Origin: Ophiura sarsii
Lineage: Eukaryota > Echinodermata > Ophiuroidea > Amphilepidida > Ophiuridae
DNA: 64,000 nucleotides
Assembly: GCA_035610835.1 (NCBI GenBank)
Contig: CM069454.1
Location: 56,053,600 to 56,117,599 of the forward strand
Reading direction: 5' to 3'
Positions within the stretch are counted from its first letter, which is position 1, and the number at the start of each line of letters is the position of its first letter. The translations under genes were made by a program, and so were the position numbers. Below, piece after piece: positions 1-10,930 of the stretch. Below the pieces are notes generated by a model. That model saw only the letters and a list, made by a program, of their open reading frames with translations, made no database searches and was not told the origin of the DNA.

Positions 1-232
1 AGTTTAGAGACATGTGTCTAACCAGCAGACATGTCTTCTTGCGAGATGTCTTGTATAGATACATGACTTGTGTCTAATTGAAGACGTCTTACAACCGACT
101 TAATTGAGTCATGTCTTACAAAGTGTCTTCAGGCAAGACACTTGTTTTTGTTTACTTTGTTAATATCTATTGTTGAAGACATGTCTATTGCCAAGACGTG
201 TATTACATGGTTCTGTAAGACACCATTTTTAC
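1..232. repeat. Degenerate array of AGACATGTCT-like motifs
   Basis: About ten variants of a short inverted motif built around GACATGTC occur every 15-25 bases. Perfect AGACATGTCT copies lie near 28-37 and 177-186, with variants such as GAAGACGTCTTAC and GCAAGACACTTG between them. No reading frame of interest overlaps it. It could be a decayed minisatellite or the edge of a repeat that starts before the window. Confidence 0.5.
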
Positions 233-374
233 AGTGTACAGCTGCCTTTTGACATATTATAGCACCATCATCATGATTATTTATCACTGGGAGGGATTTC
301 TAGCCGGGATACATTGCAAATGGCTTGCAATAATTAGTTGGGATGCAAAGTTTACAATGTCCAATGATTATAAA

Positions 375-900
375 AACTGTGCACCCCTTAAAAAAAACCT
401 TAACATGTTATTGGACTGACACTGTATATTTTTAAAAATCATAAAATCTAAGGGGTGCTCTGCGCACCTTTACTTATTATTGGACTGACACTGTATATTT
501 TTTCGAAAATCTTAAAATCTTAGGGGGTGCTGCGAACCACTTAAAGAAAACATTGGGGTGATTTTTGCTAGTTTGGACATCATTGTTAGTCCATAATATC
601 AATAACATAATCGAACATTTTAACGAATTGTGTTGTCTTTTTGCAAATTGTTTTCTTAGGGTAAAGGGTCCATATAGGAGCATGTACGAATTACCGCCCC
701 CCCCCCACCCACACACGCCCTCTCACTGTCAGAGGTGAGAAAAACTTGACTTTGATCATATTATTATTTTCCAAAAATTTTAAAATCTTAGGGGGTGCTA
801 CGCACCCCTTAACTTATTACTGGACTGACATTGTATATTTTTTCAAAAAAATCATGGGGGTGCTGCAGCACCCCAAGCACCACTACTTCCAAGGGGCTTG
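375..900. repeat. Tandem units with a GGGGTGC...GCACCCC palindrome
   Basis: Units containing TTGGACTGACACTGTATA followed by TTAAAATCTTAGGGGGTGC and a GCACCCC half recur near 411, 480 and 821; the first two are 69 bases apart. The GGGGTGCTACGCACCCC core can form a small hairpin. The same unit reappears at 52,026-52,135 directly after the assembly gap, which helps place the start of the duplicated receptor locus. The 540-760 stretch between units has no recognisable gene. Confidence 0.6.
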
Positions 901-1083
901 TCTACGGTGTGATTCAATGATTAGATTAAAATCACGTCCTCCCCCTCAATTGGAATATATTACATAGACTGAAATGGTAAGGCGGCCAAAGTCTGTTAAC
1001 TACTATAAGAAGAAATCCGGGTCGCACATATAGAAGTGAATTGAAGTATGTTCGAGACTTGACATATCTATAAGCAAGCAGTG

Positions 1084-1737
1084 TTAAGGGGGGACTTAAG
1101 GAAGTTTTTGATTTGATTTTTTTGAATTTTGTGAGTGCTGTAATTATTGAACTATTAATCAAATGTATATAAAAGTATACATTTTTGTAAAGGAAATGGA
1201 TTAGAGAATCCAAATTTGGCGTCAATTTTGACCAAAAAAGTAGATTTTTTGAGAAAATCACAAAATTCACTTTTTTGACCCAATTTTTTTGAACAAAGCT
1301 AACAAAAAATAATTTTAAGTAAAAAATGGCCAAATCACTTTATAATGATATTAAGACACTAATGAAGGGACGATTTTTTTTTTTAAAACCTAATCTAATA
1401 TTTTTGAAAATGTTGACCAAAAAGTGCCAAAAAACGTGAAAAATTGATTTTTAATTTTTTTTAACACTCTTTTGGTCAAATTTTCAAAAAATATTGGATT
1501 AGATTTTTTAAAAAAAAAATCGTCCCTCCAGTAGTGTCTTAACATCATCATCAAGTGATTTGGGCATTTTTAACTCAAAATTATGTTTGTTAGCTTTGTT
1601 CAGAAAAATTGGGTCAAAAAGATTCTCTGATCCATTTCCTTTCCAAAAAGGTATACATTTATACACATTTGAGTCATGGTTCAATAATTACAGCACTAAC
1701 AAAATTCAACAAAAAACTTCCTTAAGTCCCCCCTTAA
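1084..1737. mobile_element. TTAA-flanked palindromic MITE (receptor locus copy 1 only)
   Basis: Both ends carry TTAA followed by GGGGGGACTTAAGGAAG as inverted repeats, and similarity continues inward so that nearly the whole 654 bp folds on itself around position 1,410. It encodes nothing. The matching place in copy 2 (near 52,315) reads straight through as GTGTTAGAGACTTT, so the element is absent there. TTAA targets are typical of piggyBac and Kolobok transposons; which one moves this element is not known. Confidence 0.75.
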
Positions 1738-2258
1738 AGACTTTTCAATCAGGAACGTGAAACACATATTGGATAGCTTATGCAATTTATGGAATAAACC
1801 AGATTTGTAGACTGTATTTTCTAAACTGTACATACATAGCAATTTAGTTAGGAGACCAGATTGAGACTACCAGTTGGATTTACATTACTCCGGTGAACTT
1901 ACTCCTGCCATGTGATAATTCACATAACGCTTTTGATATTTTACTTATAACTTGCTCTGCACTAGCGGGTATCCACGCTAGCATACACTTCTTGTCTCAA
2001 TATTGTATCATTAATGAGTCAAATTGACAGGTAGGTAAAATTGATCAAATTAGTCAAACACCTGTTATCTCCAGTCTTAGTTCCTAACGTATATCTTACC
2101 ACGCCCACAACTTCAATCACTTCACGCATGCGCTCACCACAACTAGTTAGGTAACACTCCGTCGTTAGTAAGTTTGTCGTAGGTTGGTGCATCTTCAATC
2201 GTATCATTGCAGACCACACGTGTTGGTATAGATGCGTTAAGATACATCGCTGTCAAAC
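1738..2258. other. 5' flank of the receptor gene, no gene seen
   Basis: Unique-looking sequence without a supported reading frame. It is conserved at 52,320-52,846 with scattered substitutions. It should hold the promoter and 5' leader of the receptor. It contains a CACGCCCAC box and a GCATGCGC palindrome, but no convincing TATA box could be assigned. Confidence 0.4.
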
Positions 2259-3335
2259 ATGGCTCACTGTGCAAGTAACATCTCCGAGAATGACCTAGAA
2301 CTGTACAAGTATTCCTCATCTTCGCGGGCATTTGTGACGATATTTGTTCCGATCGTAGCTATTATCGGACTAGTTAGTAACGGCGCTTTCGTATTCGTCG
2401 TTTACCGCGTCAAGTTTATGAGAAGTATCACCAATATATACTTGGTGAATTTAGCCATCGCTGACTGTAGTCTACTGGTAGCGGCATTTTCACAATATAT
2501 CGGCGATTATGTGATATCATCGGTCTACGATCTTCGATTCTCCTTCTACACCTCAATTGGGTGTTCTATGCCTAATTTTCTGATATATCTATGTTATTAT
2601 GCCTCTGTATGGACAATTACACTGGTGAGTATTGAGCGTTATTTGGCAATATGTCACACTTTCTGGCATCGTATTGTAAGCAACAAAAGTAGAGCTATTA
2701 AGATGATAATTCTAGTGTGGGTCGTTTCACTAGCGTTTGCGGGTTTGGCAGCACCGTACACCCCGATTACAGTTTGCGCTCTTTCCTCCGCTAATGATTC
2801 TGGACTGGTAACTACTGAATTCATCTACTGCGAGTTTGCGTGTGATTGGTGTGCCGGGGCGCTGTATATCACCGATGTTATTCAATTCTTAATTGCACTC
2901 ATCGTTAACGTGATCATGTACGGGTTGATCGTGTACCATCTGGGCAATACCACGATTGCTTCCGCTGACGATATCGATCAAAACAATAGATCGATCAAGA
3001 CGCGTAATACGGTAGCGAAGATGTTGATTATTAACGGCGTCATCTTTTTTCTCTGTTTGTTTCCGTTTACGCTCGTAAACATTGAAAACATCGCGTTCAG
3101 AATCGGTTTTGTCATATTTGGCAAGTCTTTCATCGATCTGTTGAGCTGGGTAGGACGAATCCTGTTCTTGATTAACTCTGTCACTAACACTTTCATATAC
3201 AATGCTACGAATCCACGTTATAGACTTGCATTCCGCGAAGCGTTCAGTAGTCATCAACGTAGACACAAACACAATGCGGCAAAATCAGTTAACACGTCGC
3301 AGATTTCTCAAGTTACTTGTAATACTAAGATATAA
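2259..3335 (+). CDS. Rhodopsin-class (class A) G protein-coupled receptor, intact, intronless
   Basis: This 358-residue protein is a complete plasma-membrane seven-helix receptor. Landmarks by residue: N-glycosylation site NIS at 7; helix 1 about 25-49 with SN at 40-41; helix 2 with LAIAD and the conserved Asp69; Cys102 as the usual disulfide partner; helix 3 ending in ERY 126-128 (the DRY motif), exactly 25 residues after Cys102; Trp154 in helix 4; a cysteine-rich second extracellular loop (Cys173, 191, 195, 198); Tyr221 in helix 5; FFLCLFPF at 263-270, where the usual toggle Trp is Leu267; and NSVTNTFIY at 306-314, where the Pro of NPxxY is Thr311. A polar tail follows. The layout resembles peptide receptors near the TRH, neuromedin-U and galanin groups, but the ligand cannot be named. 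The ATG has A at -3 and G at +4. No AATAAA is seen within about 100 bases after the stop. A second, frameshifted copy lies at 52,847-53,921. Confidence 0.93.
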   Translation: MAHCASNISENDLELYKYSSSSRAFVTIFVPIVAIIGLVSNGAFVFVVYRVKFMRSITNIYLVNLAIADCSLLVAAFSQYIGDYVISSVYDLRFSFYTSIGCSMPNFLIYLCYYASVWTITLVSIERYLAICHTFWHRIVSNKSRAIKMIILVWVVSLAFAGLAAPYTPITVCALSSANDSGLVTTEFIYCEFACDWCAGALYITDVIQFLIALIVNVIMYGLIVYHLGNTTIASADDIDQNNRSIKTRNTVAKMLIINGVIFFLCLFPFTLVNIENIAFRIGFVIFGKSFIDLLSWVGRILFLINSVTNTFIYNATNPRYRLAFREAFSSHQRRHKHNAAKSVNTSQISQVTCNTKI

Positions 3336-3433
3336 ACAACGGAAGAAGTAGGTGTCTCGGCTGTAGTCCCTTGGAGAGAGCTTGATAACATTTATAAGGT
3401 AACATTTATTGGTACAGAAGGAACTTTTATTAG

Positions 3434-3786
3434 TTAAAGGTAGATGACCCGATCACATTTTCGTAACACAGAATTATTTCAAACATACGGAGATTTTCAT
3501 ATCATATGAAAGCTCGTATTTTTCTCATCATCATACTGAAATTTGACGGCCTAAATCGGTATAATTACGGAGAAATCGATGAAATAACGTCGAATTAACG
3601 CGAATGGTGGTAACCACCGATATAGTTTGTGTACTACTCAATGGGTACAGTTCACAGCATCTTGTGCGTCTAAAATAAGAACCATTAGAGCTATGCAACT
3701 CAAACTTTGGAACACGACTTTTTTAAGGATGACCTTTCATGTAGAATAGAAAACTTCAAGTTGAAAATCGGAACATCTACCTTTAA
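3434..3786. mobile_element. Short TIR element with TTAAAGGTAGATG ends (copy 1 only)
   Basis: The two ends are inverted copies of TTAAAGGTAGATG, enclosing about 330 bp of non-coding sequence 3' of the receptor gene. Copy 2 (near 54,010) lacks it and runs from GGAACTTT directly to ATCAACATG. The copy 2 join also lacks a few flanking bases, so it may be a deletion rather than a clean empty site. Confidence 0.6.
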
Positions 3787-4160
3787 GACAACTATCAACA
3801 TGATCAAGACTCACTTTTTCTTGGCTTAGCATGAATGGAGCTTGATAACTATATTTGAAAGGAACCTTTACAAGGTAACATATGACATGTATTGGTTCAG
3901 ATGGAACTGTTACTAGTGAAGACAAACAATCTCCTGCAACTATCAAGACACGTTCTCTTTGCTTAGCATGAATTATTGGACACTTGTTTGTACTATAAGG
4001 CAACGAAAAACCTGATAGAGTCACCAGGTTTGTCTTGGGATTTGAACTGTAATATTTTGTGTGTGTATATACTACTATGGCCTGCTGGTTTAACAGATGA
4101 GACTTTCAACATAATTGACTGGATGAAACAGTAATATGTTGGGATTTCATGGGCTATTTA
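3787..4160. other. 3' flank of the receptor, no gene seen
   Basis: Non-coding sequence shared with copy 2 at about 54,017-54,362. Only short unsupported reading frames are present. Confidence 0.4.
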
Positions 4161-4647
4161 GGGTCCATATCCAAACTCTCAGTGCTTTTAAAGCATTTTT
4201 CTAGCGATTTAAAAGCGCTTTTCCAACGGTATTTCGTTCTATTGTTAAAAGCATCGGAAAAAGATCGGTGATTAACTAGAAACCTCTCTACTTATCTGGC
4301 GTTAACAATATAACTATTGTAGTACTCTCGATGGCTGCATTAGTAAAGCAGACAGATCAAAGGCGCAAGGAAGGTTGTGTTATATTCTTTAAGAAATATT
4401 ATAATATAGTATTTCTTAAAGAATATAACACAACCTTCCTTGCGCCTTTGATCTGTCTGCTTCACTAATGCAGCCATCGAGAGTACTACAATAGTTATAT
4501 TGTTAACGCCAGATAAGTAGAGAGGTTTCTAGTTAATCACCGATCTTTTTCCGATGCTTTTAACAATAGAACGAAATACCGTTGGAAAAGCGCTTTTAAA
4601 TCGCTAGAAAAATGCTTTAAAAGCACTGAGAGTTTGGATATGGCCCC
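4161..4647. mobile_element. Near-perfect foldback element (copy 1 only)
   Basis: Two arms of about 235 bp are near-perfect inverted copies meeting at about 4,404 with almost no loop. The ends read GGGTCCATATCC and, on the other strand, GGGGCCATATCC. TTA flanks both sides (TTA just before 4,161 and at 4,648-4,650). Copy 2 has the uninterrupted site GCTATTTACACG at about 54,358-54,369, so the 3 bp duplication is supported. TTA duplications and G-rich ends fit PIF/Harbinger MITEs, but family assignment is inference. No coding capacity. Confidence 0.85.
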
Positions 4648-5476
4648 TTACACGTCATGAGAGACAAAGGAGTTTGCCATTTACGAGATCTTACGAGATT
4701 AGCTTTATTATAATATATTTTAAGTTTAATCAGTTTCAAGTTGCGAGAAATATGCGTGTTTTATCTCTCCGCGCGCAAAAGTTATCCAAGCGTATGCGCG
4801 CGAGTGTGGCCATGCGAACACATTTGATGTACAATGCACTTCATGCGTTCACGAGAACCTATACATCCTTCTATATTAATTCGCTGCCGTAAGGAATGCT
4901 TGATAATTTGGACCTGATGAAACTATAATTTTGAATCATCTTCTATCAAAAACGTTTACTTTAACTATAAATACAATGCGAATATTGTAATATGTGTCAC
5001 ATAAAATCATGGCGTGCAAATTGCAATCTTTAACGTCTGATAAGAAATAGCGTACTTGCTTATTACAGTGTAACGATCGTATTATAATGCTGCACGACTG
5101 AGTATGGGGGATTTAGACTAACTCTAGTTCAGAAATCAGAAAGAGAAATTCAGAATTTGTTTCGATGCTCTAAATGAAACCATAACTTCTTGCGAACATT
5201 TAAAATCTATTTCGGGTTCGAAGAAAAAGGAGAATGTATCGATTTCACTATGCCATGCAAAAAGTCGTTGGAAGAAATATATAAGTATTATCATACGATA
5301 TGGATCGAATTGGGTTGCTATATTAACATGTAAGAACGATTGATTCTAAATAAGGCGCAATCGACTCTACAATTCTGTCGAAGATTTTTGACACCATATT
5401 TTACACACCATCTTGCTACTCCGCAATCTCTAAATTTACAATTTGGTGTTTGGACGAGTAAAATATTTCTTCTTAT
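4648..5476. other. Non-coding stretch conserved between locus copies
   Basis: Sequence matched at about 54,368-55,205 with small indels. The reading frames here change length between copies and carry no recognisable domain, so I do not call genes. Confidence 0.4.
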
Positions 5477-5659
5477 CACCACATATTAAAAAATGATAGT
5501 CCATCCGGGATTTGAATCCGGTACCTCTGGATCTCCAGACCAATACTCTACTAACTCAGATCAGTTGTGTAGAGCGCTGGTTAAGAGATCCAGCGATTCC
5601 GGGTTCAATTCCTAAACAGTCAGAGAACGTTTGTGACTATCATTTATAATTATGTGGTG
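5477..5659. repeat. Palindrome of two head-to-head tRNA-like sequences
   Basis: Outer ends CACCACAT and ATGTGGTG, followed inward by AAATGATAGTC and its complement, are inverted repeats. Inside are two tRNA-like segments in opposite directions: one on the minus strand (about 5,499-5,565) and one on the plus strand (about 5,558-5,623). The plus one has a D-arm-like GTAGAGCGCTGG, a hairpin closed by GCTGG and CCAGC, and the B-box-like GGGTTCAATTCC. The anticodon loop is irregular, so neither is called as a functional tRNA. A second copy lies at 55,206-55,387. Confidence 0.65.
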
Positions 5660-6405
5660 TCATTTTAAAAAGAAAACATTTACCCGTATCAATTTACTCG
5701 TTTACATTTTGATGTTTATTAGTCACAATAAGTTGAACATATTGATAAATGTATAACAACAAGTGGTAACAGAGAGCTGATAGCCGTAAATAGATTCATC
5801 AGGTCTGTAGATAATCATGGAATAAATGGTCTTGTTTTGCAAGACCAATTTACGCCCTCTACCAACAAAAGGTTGCACGAAACTAACAATTTCCGGTCAG
5901 TTTCACCGTCACGGCAAAACATCAACAGGCTCGGTAGGTTTGTGAAAGCTAGTCGTAAACCAGCGAAACTGTCAGCTCGGAAAAAACGTAAGTTTTTTTT
6001 ATCTACATGATATTGATTGCAAAAAAACACCAAATTCTTTCAGAAATGACAAATTCGTGATGTAAAAACTGGCTCTGTTATGTATGTCAAAGTCGTTATG
6101 ATAAGATTACATTTAGTTTACTAGTCTATTGTCTATGACGTCGAAGTGTTGTCGTCCAATAGGTCAGTTTCGTGCAATTTGTTGTTGTTGTGCATTCACT
6201 AATGCAACTATTGCATTGGTGTAGGCACTTATGGTATACATTAATGAATGAACCATTTTTTCTTCATAATTGATTGCATTTATTGAATTATTGATCATTT
6301 CCTCAAGTTTCGTTAAAACTTCGATATTGTCCATCGCATTGGTTTTTGTGTTATTTGCCTAGGTATATGCGTCACTTTCTTGAGTGAATGCGTCCTTTTC
6401 GTAAG
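5660..6405. other. Non-coding stretch, shared with copy 2
   Basis: No gene seen. The end of this interval begins a zone with repeated GCGTCA and TGCGTC words that continues after the MITE at 6,406-6,905. Confidence 0.35.
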
Positions 6406-6905
6406 TTAAGGGGGTGTGGACCCTCAGCATAGCCTCCGTAAAACTGCCGTAACTTCTTCATTATTCATTTAATCTATATAAAAGTATACATTTTTTTGCA
6501 GAAAAGGGTTACATATTGTCATTTTGTGATTTTTTACCTCCAAAATCATGAAAATCACATTTTTGGTAAAAAAAACCCCATATTTGTTGGCACTTTTTAG
6601 TCCATAATTCAAAATATAAATATGATAAAGAAGAAGCTTCCTAAGGAATGTTATCAGAATAATATTAAAACTAGTATGACAAAATCTGACTAAAAATGTA
6701 TTTTGAGTTATCTTTGCAGAACCTAAAATGGGTCGAAAAACGCGTTTTTTATAATTTTCTCAAAAATGGTCAATTTCATGTTCATGGTTGGATTCATTGA
6801 ACACCTTTCTACAAGAAAATGTATACTTTTTATAGATTAAATGAATAATGAAGGAGTTACAGCAGTGTTACGGAGGCTCTACCTGAGGGTCTACACTCCC
6901 CTTAA
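6406..6905. mobile_element. TTAA-flanked MITE, copy 1
   Basis: TTAA at both edges, then inverted ends beginning GGGGGTGTGGACCCTCAG on the left and GGGGAGTGTAGACCCTCAG read inward from the right. The similarity continues with CCTCCGTAA and a stretch that mentions TATAAAAGTATAC. About 500 bp, no coding capacity. It is present in both locus copies (also 56,112-56,707) and a left-end fragment lies at 51,541-51,925. Confidence 0.8.
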
Positions 6906-6987
6906 TATGTCAATTGCATAATTGAATATGTCAATTGCATAATTGAATATGTCAATTGCATAATTGAATATGTCAATTGCGTAATTG
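6904..6987. repeat. 21-bp tandem repeat, 4 units
   Basis: Four copies of a 21 bp unit containing ATGTCAATTGCATAATTG directly abut the right end of the TTAA MITE. The homologous array at 56,706-56,876 has eight units. Confidence 0.9.
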
Positions 6988-8099
6988 TATAATGTCAATG
7001 GCGTATTTACGTTATTGACGCATCACTTACGCATTTGACATATTGGGCGCTGCATTGACGCAAATATACAATTTTCAGATCGATAAGTTAATAAAAACTG
7101 AAATAGTATTGTGTATAGACGCGTTATCCAATGCACTAATAACGTATTAAGCAGATGCGTCAATTACTTAAATGAATGCATCACTTGCGTTAGCGGATGC
7201 GTATGGCGTTACTGCGTCATTGGTATAGTTGACGATGCGTTTGACACGGTCGATGTCATGATTATGCACTGGAAGCATCCATGCGGAAGGTTCATACAAC
7301 ATATTCTTAACAGTGTATCCTTAATTGTATAACACCATTGATTCGAAGTCTTTGGATCATTAGGCTACAAGGCCCGCTTAGCAGCGCTATAAATTGGTGC
7401 CCTATAAACCGGCAACAAATTTAAATATTCGCCCTCCATCAAAGCTGGTTGCTATAAGACATAATTCTCGTGTGCAACCAACCGGCTGTATTGCAACGCC
7501 CATTGAGTAGTTTAAGCACATGAGCGTGGATGTTATTTGCAACATACTGGAAACTGGATGTAATAATGGAAACTCACACATGCAGTTAGCAAGAAGTACC
7601 GTCGTACACGCCCCAAATTTAAATATACAACCAGGCAATCCTCTCGTAGTAAGTGATAACAATAGGCTTACCAGACCGAATTAATAGCGCTCCTAAGCTG
7701 GCAATTTATGTCATGCTTACTTATTTTTCATGATAATCATTCAACCTCTTGTTTTAAAGTACTTATATAAGTAGACGTACATAATATATAATAATGAAAA
7801 GGATCATATATTTAATTATTGATGAGATTCTTCTTATCTAGTCCAAAAGGACGTTTCGGAAACAACCTGCTTCCATTGTCAGTATTGTTATAGAGTGATG
7901 ACGATTGTACATTTTGTTTATTATGTTATTCTCTCTCGATGTATATTTGAATCCTATCACAGCCACACAGAATCACCAATAAAGTTGACTTGTATGACCA
8001 ATTACTTCATCTATATCTAGTACTAGAAATAATACGTACATATTGTCTTTTTTTTTTAATATTGTGGCCTTTTTGTGCCACAAATATTGTTATTGAAGC
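6988..8099. other. Non-coding stretch, shared with copy 2
   Basis: The first part is a degenerate zone of words such as GCGTCA and TGACGCATCAC; the rest is unremarkable AT-rich sequence. The 73-codon frame starting at 7,111 is cut short in copy 2 and has no known domain. Confidence 0.4.
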
Positions 8100-8442
8100 T
8101 ATAGATGAGGTGACCGTTGTTTAGATTTAGGACGCCCTCTGTTGATTTGAGACAAAACACACCGGGCAAGAGTTCCTATAGTTTACATAGTCCAGATCAG
8201 GTTTTCTAGCTAGATTGTGGTGTCACAGCAAATTGTTATCAAAACTGTCTTTAAACTTGCTTAGGAATGCTATAAGCTATCGCATTTCACAAAAAAAGAA
8301 GAAAAAAAAGAAGAGTTTTACAATTCATTAGAAAGAAATTTCATGTTGTCTTCATTAACTTTACTGTATATTCTGCCTGGAGGGAATCAACAGAGGGTGT
8401 CCCATTTGTAAATACATGACGTCACCGGTCACACCATCTATA
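8100..8442. mobile_element. Short TIR element with TATAGATG ends (copy 1 only)
   Basis: Ends are inverted repeats of TATAGATG..GTGACCG; a second inverted pair, GACGCCCTCTGTTGATT and AATCAACAGAGGGTGTC, lies further in. Copy 2 runs directly from GAAGCTTCA to CAGAATCTG near 57,950, so about 340 bp are absent there. Flanking TA would fit a Tc1/mariner-type MITE, but the copy 2 site has extra differences. Confidence 0.65.
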
Positions 8443-9128
8443 CAGAATCTGTCTATTATTAATCATTCATTAAATTATGTTCTTCGTCTTCTTGTTGGAA
8501 CAGCAGGTCGTGTGTTTATCCATCATTATCTTAAAATGTTACATAACACTTTCCGAGCGGCTATTAAATTTACCATTTTTCAAAAACCATTCCCAACTTT
8601 TAAAATCTATCTCAATGATAACTGAATCAATACTAGGTATGTTTGTACTAGTCCTAATGCATTCCTCATGGTGACACCAAATATGGTAATGAAATTCAAT
8701 TATGTTGACATTTTTTAAACATTTTATGACATTTAGGAATGTCGTCTGCAGACGCCTGCCGCGTGGAAAGTGTTAATGATAATGGTCAGACCTTTGTCCG
8801 TCTGCTCTTGAAGTTTATCAACAATACATTATATTGACGAATGTCATAGGCATATGCAAATAGCGGCGCGCTTGGTGAGGTTCCAAGTGGCGCGTAAGCG
8901 CACACTTAATCCGCTCCCTCGCATTGACGGTGGCACTTTAGCACATTCAATTTGAGAAGTGGCACTTTACAAAACTATTTGAGAATGCCTAGGTGATTGG
9001 CCAGCGGGTGGCCTTTTCCTTGACATCTTCGTCTAACATAGGCCTACCTTCGTTGATATTCTTGTCATGTTTGAAAGGCAGCTGCAGATAGGTCAGGTAG
9101 CAGGAAATGAGGTCGGAAGATATGAACA
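8443..9128. repeat. Dispersed repeat around a conserved ~170 bp block
   Basis: The 8,560-8,715 block recurs, in either direction, near 10,310-10,460, 25,985-26,135, 39,215-39,385, 39,885-40,045, 50,545-50,690 and 58,085-58,240. Its signature is an AATGCATTTCTCATGGTGA-like core. A GTCTGCAGAC palindrome follows near 8,745. No gene. Confidence 0.55.
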
Positions 9129-9399
9129 GGCAAGGCGAGGCAAGGCAAGGCAAGGCAAGGCGAGTCGAATCGAGTCGAGTCGAGTTGAGTCGAGTCGAGG
9201 CGAGGCGAGGCGAGGTGAGGTGAGGTGAGACGAGGCAAGGCGAGGCGAGACGAGACGAGGCGAGGCGAGGCGAGGCGAGGCGAGGCGAGGCGAGGCGAGG
9301 CAAGGCGAGGCAAGGCAAGGCAAGGCAAGGCAAGGCAAGGCAAGGCAAGGCAAGGCAAGGCAAGGCAAGGCAAGGCAAGGCAAGGCAAGGCAAGGCAAG
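9129..9399. repeat. Pentanucleotide minisatellite (GGCAA/GGCGA)n
   Basis: About 270 bp of 5 bp units, mainly GGCAA with blocks of GGCGA, GTCGA and GGTGA. All frames are open because the unit is short, which produces spurious Pro-Cys-Leu-Ala-Leu-type translations. A longer copy is at 59,135-59,430. Confidence 0.95.
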
Positions 9400-9484
9400 T
9401 ATGATTTATTAAAAAAAGACCCAAAGGCAAAAATATGATTTGTTATTGATAATCAAATAATTGATTTGGTGAACATACAGCTGT

Positions 9485-9877
9485 TACAAACCTTGTTTTA
9501 AAATAACGACGTACACCTAATACGTCACTGTATACTACCACTGAAAATAATCGAAGAATAAATAAATAAAATAAGCAAATATATACATTGAAATTAATGT
9601 TTATGCTATTAACGTTCGGAAAATTAAGAAAAGGTTAAGAATTGCGAATTACTCGCTTCACGAGAAAAAATAAGGTATACCATTACCGAAATACATTGTT
9701 CAATACAAACCACCGAACCTTATCGACATGCCTGAATCTGAAACTTGAATGTGTACACACACAGAACATAATTTGTCGCCAAAAACTGAACTAAGTTCAA
9801 TTTTATCAACAATGTATCGTTTAGATTTAGTAAAACCGTCCGGATTTGTTGACCCATTGGGGCTGTAACACAAGGGG
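9485..9877 (+). repeat. Interspersed repeat R3, truncated copy
   Basis: Matches the first part of repeats at about 27,410-29,000, 34,335-35,560 and 59,530-61,330 in the same direction (shared TACCACTGAAAAT and TATTAACGTTCGG-like blocks). Here it stops abruptly at CACAAGGGG and is joined to another repeat. Non-coding; class unknown. Confidence 0.65.
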
Positions 9878-10930
9878 AATTAAAGGTGATATAATTAGTG
9901 TCCAGTGCCATAAAGAACATTCCTTTTGTTCCTTCCACACAGTAATGAGATTTAGGGAATGGAGAATAAAAGCCTTGGTTTCTTTCTTTTAATGGGGATG
10001 AGGTATGAAGTAGACGGTCCTGGGCTACTGTGCGATTAGTCCAATTGTATTTTTTTTCTATTTGTTCAATGTTTTATACGTTAGTGAATCCCTTATTTGA
10101 TAATGTCATGTTCATACACGAAACCAATTAGACATGACATGTGTGCTAGATGGAGAGATATTCATTAGCCTTACTATAATAGGTGTTGACTTGAGGATAA
10201 CATATAATCAGATACATCAAATGTACTAGCGAGGAGAATGGACATTAATAAAAGTGGTCTATAGACAATTTCTGACCTAATGTCTCTTTAACATTTTCCA
10301 CACGGCATCATTATTTAAATTCATCACCATATTTGGAATCATTATGAAAAATGCATTAAAATAAGCACATTAGTATTGGTTCAGTAATTCTTGAGAAGGC
10401 TTTGAAAGTCGGGAAAGGTGTCTGAAAATCTGTTTTGTATTTGGTAAAACCAATAGCCGCATGTAAAGGTGCAAACTGCATAGACTGCGTACAAAAAGAA
10501 AGTACTTAGTTTTGTTGTGGCCATAGTGTAATTCTGAATGGGATGATTCAATCCATCTTACTATCAAAAATGGCTCTTCGAGTACTACAAATTTTCACTT
10601 TCAAATAAGAAATTGCACATTAAACATATCTGCATTCGATTGACACCACTGTTATAATTAATAACACTGCTTATTTTGGTCATTGTAAAAATGGTAGATT
10701 CTGCTGGTTTGATCAGAACCCTCTCTTTTGATGATCTTGACCAATATAATGTTATCACGGTGATCTGCTGTGTATTGATTGATGTCAACCGTCTTAAAGC
10801 AATAGCATGTGATATTTTTCTTACATTTTTGGCACATTAATTTATTCAATCTTAATATGTAGTTTGACTTTATGGAAAGACTTTCACGCGCGTACAGTGG
10901 CGATCGTAGCCGCAAACACTATAATCGGGT
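9878..10930. repeat. Interspersed repeat, found inverted at 49.9-51.1 kb
   Basis: The sequence matches the reverse strand of about 49,900-51,130, and its first 300 bases match 62,146-62,415 directly. It has no coding frame. The site at 10,922-10,923 matches the empty target of the mariner-like element at 48,888-49,898. Confidence 0.65.

Noticed and set aside
2889..3272. Minus-strand frames opposite the receptor (also 53,469-53,858)
   Set aside because: Shadows of the receptor coding strand; no domain.
5558..5623. Functional tRNA gene
   Set aside because: Anticodon loop is irregular and no acceptor stem forms; it is part of a palindromic repeat.
7111..7332. Small conserved gene
   Set aside because: Frame is shortened in the other locus copy and overlaps a degenerate repeat zone.
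8989..9430. Long minus-strand frames rich in Pro-Cys-Leu-Ala (also 58,995-59,573)
   Set aside because: They are translations of a 5 bp tandem repeat that is open in every frame.
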